In this document: one piece after another, positions 40,516 to 43,002 of the stretch
Position numbering within the stretch: position 1 is the stretch's first letter
How the letters are laid out: each line of letters starts with the position of its first letter
DNA from: a virus
IMG/VR virus record: IMGVR_UViG_3300021961_000197
Location: 1-43,002 of that record
Strand: one strand, 5' to 3'
Length of the DNA stretch: 43,002 nucleotides
Notes under the pieces: model-generated
Seen by the model: the letters and a program-made list of their open reading frames with translations, nothing else
Told to the model about the DNA's origin: nothing
The model's database searches: none
Program-made: the position numbers and the translations under genes

Positions 40516-41421
40516 TTAGATGAGGTTACAAACAGCCGACACAGTGCCGGACATAGTTGACCACTGATCGGGTGAAACGTCGTTATACCGCAGACGATAT
40601 TTATAGTTAGAGCCAGACGCGCGGCTTAGGTCGATTGAACTGGAGCCCGCACTAATCGTTGTAACGAAAGTCCAAGCGCCGCCGTTGACCTGCTCCTCAA
40701 GCCGTCCCGTGCTTGGCCCTTCCATAGAGAACGACACGCGGAGCGTCACGTTTTCCCCGACAAAGCAAGAGTTGGGGTCGGTGAGCTGGACCGCAGTCAC
40801 GGTGCCCGGCACGGTGTTATAGGCACGGACGAGAATCCCGATGCCCGCGCCTTGGAGAAGTTGCTGGCCAGAGGCACCCGAATATGCGCCGTTATCGTTG
40901 GCCTCGTAGGTGGTCACCGAGTCGTACCAGCGGCTTTTGACTCCCAGCGCAACGTACCGACCAGAGTAGGACGCGAGGTTGACCGAGGCGGAGGTGCCGT
41001 CTCCGAGGCCCTGTGACTGCGAGGGCGACGAGAACGGGTTCACCGCGAGCGCCGTGGAGTTAACGACGGTCTGGCCGGTGTCTTTCGCGTACAGATACTG
41101 GTCGCAAAGGCTGTCCAGGTATCCGCTCGGCTTCGACCACGAGACGGAGATGCTTCCGTACCCGATCGTGTACGCGAGATTGGAGCCCGGCGCGCAATAG
41201 CTCTGCGTATACCCGACCCACGGCGACAACTTCCATTCGGTTGATGTCGAGTTGGGATCGTCCGCCCGGCCAGCCGCGACCTCGTAGGGGTTCACGCGCT
41301 TATAGCCATCGCTCGCAAATGTGCGAGTGTAGCCGTTGAGCCGGAGCGTCTTGAGACTTACGATCTGGCCCGTCGTGCGGCCAAGTTGAATCCCGGTGGC
41401 GCGAAGCGACACGTCAGGCAT
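40516..41421 (-). CDS. Ig/Fn3-like fibre-associated protein
   Basis: 301 aa, ATG at 41421 sharing its A with the fibre stop (TAATG), so translation is coupled to the giant fibre. The C-terminal roughly 95 residues form an Ig/Fn3-like domain (VTAVQLTDPNSCFVGENVTL...KYRLRYNDVSPDQWS). The N-terminal 200 are beta-rich, with SYCAPGSNLAYTIGYGSISV and two more cysteines. Probably a fibre tip, receptor-binding protein or fibre chaperone. It is GC-rich, unlike the AT-richer fibre end before it. Confidence 0.65.
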   Translation of the reverse strand: MPDVSLRATGIQLGRTTGQIVSLKTLRLNGYTRTFASDGYKRVNPYEVAAGRADDPNSTSTEWKLSPWVGYTQSYCAPGSNLAYTIGYGSISVSWSKPSGYLDSLCDQYLYAKDTGQTVVNSTALAVNPFSSPSQSQGLGDGTSASVNLASYSGRYVALGVKSRWYDSVTTYEANDNGAYSGASGQQLLQGAGIGILVRAYNTVPGTVTAVQLTDPNSCFVGENVTLRVSFSMEGPSTGRLEEQVNGGAWTFVTTISAGSSSIDLSRASGSNYKYRLRYNDVSPDQWSTMSGTVSAVCNLI

Positions 41422-43002
41422 TAGACGGTAGCCACTACGTCACCGACGACGTGAAGCTTATAACTGGGACTCACAGTACCGATACCGACGTAGCCGGTGT
41501 TATTTATGGTAAGAAATGCGTGTGTTAGTTGGGCCGCCTCGACGGATGAAGCAAGGGTGGCAGTTGAAGACTTTCGGTTAATACTAAATGTATCTGCACT
41601 GATATAGTTCGTACCAACATACCATGTGGTAGCATTTCCTTGATTAAAGAGATATGTACCTTGACCGCGGTATTGGGGGCTGCTGTCTGTTCCACCGGAA
41701 AGGAACAGGGCACCTTGAGTATATCCCGCCCCGGAACCCAAGGTCGCTATTGGTAACTCTACACCTTTAACTTCGAGGGGAAAGCCGGGGCTCGCCGTAC
41801 CGATACCGACGTAGCCAGTACCATTATCAATTCTCATACGTTCAACAAATGATGCTGAAGTAATAGGAGAAGTACTATAACCAAATACCAGATCATCAGC
41901 TGATGCTGTTGATACGAGACCCAGCCGCTGGGTGCTTAATGCTGCAATACCACCTCTACTGTTACCATTATAGTGAACTATGATTGATGCATCTGTACCT
42001 AATGCTTCAATATTTCCCGTAGGCGTTGTGGTACCGATACCGACGTTACCATCCCCAGTTACCCGTATACGTTCAACATTATTTGTATACAGAGAAAACG
42101 GCATATTAGATGCCGTATAAAATCCCCAGTTATCCGAAGTGCCGGATGAATAAAATTCTACATTTGCGCGAGATGAACCAACGCGAACACCAGCAGCGGT
42201 TGTGCCGCTTGTCGACAGGTGTAATACTTTAGCATCCCCAGACCACAAAGATGATGGACTTGCAGTCCCCACGCCCAAATTCCCACTCGCATCCAGCGTC
42301 ATCGCCTGCGTGAAGCTGATTACATTACCTGCGGTACCAGAGGGGGCGGTGTACCATAAAAATGAACCGGCATTTTGTCTAAAGAACGAAGCGGCTGCTG
42401 TGGCTTTATAATAATAAGCTCCACCAGAAATGTAGCCGTTGTTTGTAAAATCTGAAGACGCCCCGCTATTTGTGGACGCGAGACTTGTTCTAGATCCTAT
42501 ATCAAAAGCTCGTGCTGTGTTGTCCCACGCACTCGGCGTAACCCCCAAGCCGAGGTTGCCGGAGCTGTCGATTAAAGCAACTTGAGATGGAGTGCCGGGA
42601 TTTCCTCGACCAATTAAGAAAGAAATCCCTCCCTTGCCTGTGCTTGCGGAATTATTCTGTATATTTAATGTTTCTGTCGATTGCACATGACGCAGTGCGC
42701 TATAGTAATATGCGTCATTCGTTCCCAAGGCGCCTAAATAAATGCCGCCGTCTGCATAATTATTAGATGTAGATGCAACCCTTAGTTGATACGTTGTGTT
42801 ATTGACAACATCCAACCTCGCAGCAGGCGAACTCGTACCGATACCGACGTAGCCGGTGCCTTTAATTCTCATCAGTTCACTACGCGAAGATGCACCAGTT
42901 CCCGCAAAGAACACATGGTCATCACCTGTAGTGTAAACCGAATACACAAATGTGCTACCTTCTACACCAAGTCCATAAAATTGATAATCATTATTTGCGC
43001 CT
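41421..43002 (-). CDS. Giant tail fibre protein, C-terminal 527 codons (starts at 4298 across the junction)
   Basis: This is the continuation of the fibre frame that begins at 4298. The join reads through GSASTGGANNDYQFYGLG without stop or frame change. An internal ATG at 42947 would give a 508-aa protein but has no reason to be used. The segment contains at least four GYVGIGT-type repeats and a 60-bp exact copy of sequence at 66-125, encoding TAGNVISFTQAMTLDASGNL. By eye it is more AT-rich than its neighbours, suggesting that the distal fibre was exchanged horizontally. The stop TAA (41423-41421) overlaps the ATG of the next gene as TAATG. It ends in a short repeat module rather than a recognisable chaperone domain. 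Confidence 0.9.
   Translation of the reverse strand, partial: GANNDYQFYGLGVEGSTFVYSVYTTGDDHVFFAGTGASSRSELMRIKGTGYVGIGTSSPAARLDVVNNTTYQLRVASTSNNYADGGIYLGALGTNDAYYYSALRHVQSTETLNIQNNSASTGKGGISFLIGRGNPGTPSQVALIDSSGNLGLGVTPSAWDNTARAFDIGSRTSLASTNSGASSDFTNNGYISGGAYYYKATAAASFFRQNAGSFLWYTAPSGTAGNVISFTQAMTLDASGNLGVGTASPSSLWSGDAKVLHLSTSGTTAAGVRVGSSRANVEFYSSGTSDNWGFYTASNMPFSLYTNNVERIRVTGDGNVGIGTTTPTGNIEALGTDASIIVHYNGNSRGGIAALSTQRLGLVSTASADDLVFGYSTSPITSASFVERMRIDNGTGYVGIGTASPGFPLEVKGVELPIATLGSGAGYTQGALFLSGGTDSSPQYRGQGTYLFNQGNATTWYVGTNYISADTFSINRKSSTATLASSVEAAQLTHAFLTINNTGYVGIGTVSPSYKLHVVGDVVATV
41476..42857 (-). repeat. Dispersed GTACCGATACCGACGTAGCC repeats
   Basis: Copies at 41476-41498, 41797-41819, 42031-42046 (shorter), 42835-42857, plus a partial one at 946-960. 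They encode the GYVGIGT repeat of the fibre. Sequence identity is higher than needed for the protein alone, suggesting recent duplication or gene conversion. Confidence 0.8.
42276..42335 (-). repeat. 60-bp exact direct repeat in the fibre gene, copy 2
   Basis: Identical to 66-125 over all 60 bp, with neighbours differing on both sides. Recombination between the copies would delete or duplicate a fibre module of about 0.8 kb in frame. Confidence 0.9.

Noticed and set aside
42835-42947. Independent 508-residue fibre gene starting at 42947
   Set aside because: The same frame is open upstream to 43002 and, across the join, to 4298; there is no ribosome-binding site at 42947.
1-43002. Terminal direct repeats at the window ends
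   Set aside because: The first and last bases share no repeat longer than a few nucleotides; the ends simply join within the fibre gene.

Overview
This window reads as one complete, circularly permuted genome of a short-tailed double-stranded DNA phage, about 43.0 kb and GC-rich. The module set is an SU10-type major capsid protein and adaptor, a P22-like portal, a large terminase, gene-transfer-agent-type holin, a row of ejection-type proteins and a very long fibre. The holin type and overall gene set suggest an alphaproteobacterial, probably aquatic host; this is an inference. No integrase, excisionase or obvious CI-type repressor is visible.

Circularity is supported directly. The fibre frame that starts at 4298 on the minus strand runs off base 1 and continues in the same frame from base 43002 to a stop at 41421, giving one uninterrupted frame of 1,959 codons plus stop. 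The window therefore starts inside a gene.

There are two transcription units, which diverge from a gene-free region at 17881-18374 that is full of short repeats, and converge at 32448-32454, where their last genes overlap by 7 bp. The minus-strand late unit (about 28 kb, 17880 down through the junction to 32448) runs: small terminase, small membrane protein, large terminase, portal, a small coiled-coil protein, scaffold, major capsid, terminator, small protein, glycosyltransferase, adaptor, fibre-like and Fn3-like proteins, lysis cassette (coiled-coil membrane protein, holin, M15-like peptidase), two virion proteins, the giant fibre, an Ig-like tip protein, several small proteins, then four ejection-type proteins including a 1,059-residue multidomain one.

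The plus-strand early unit (18375-32454) opens with about a dozen small unknown proteins, many overlapping by 4 nt (ATGA/GTGA), then a metallophosphoesterase, a small HTH protein, a PD-(D/E)XK nuclease, an SNF2-type helicase, a Fe-S DUF2800 nuclease, a DUF2815 ssDNA-binding protein, a family A DNA polymerase, a primase-helicase and a nucleotide pyrophosphohydrolase-like protein. This is a self-contained replication/recombination set.

The most unusual element lies between the ssDNA-binding protein and the polymerase. A 78-nt RNA gene at 27130-27207 folds as the tRNA-like domain of tmRNA: acceptor stem with G3-U70 and A73, the GGTTTCGAC D-loop signature, a P2 helix instead of an anticodon arm, a GGAC junction and a T arm. 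The whole mRNA-like/pseudoknot part is replaced by a tiny hairpin. It looks like a minimal, tag-less tmRNA carried by a phage.
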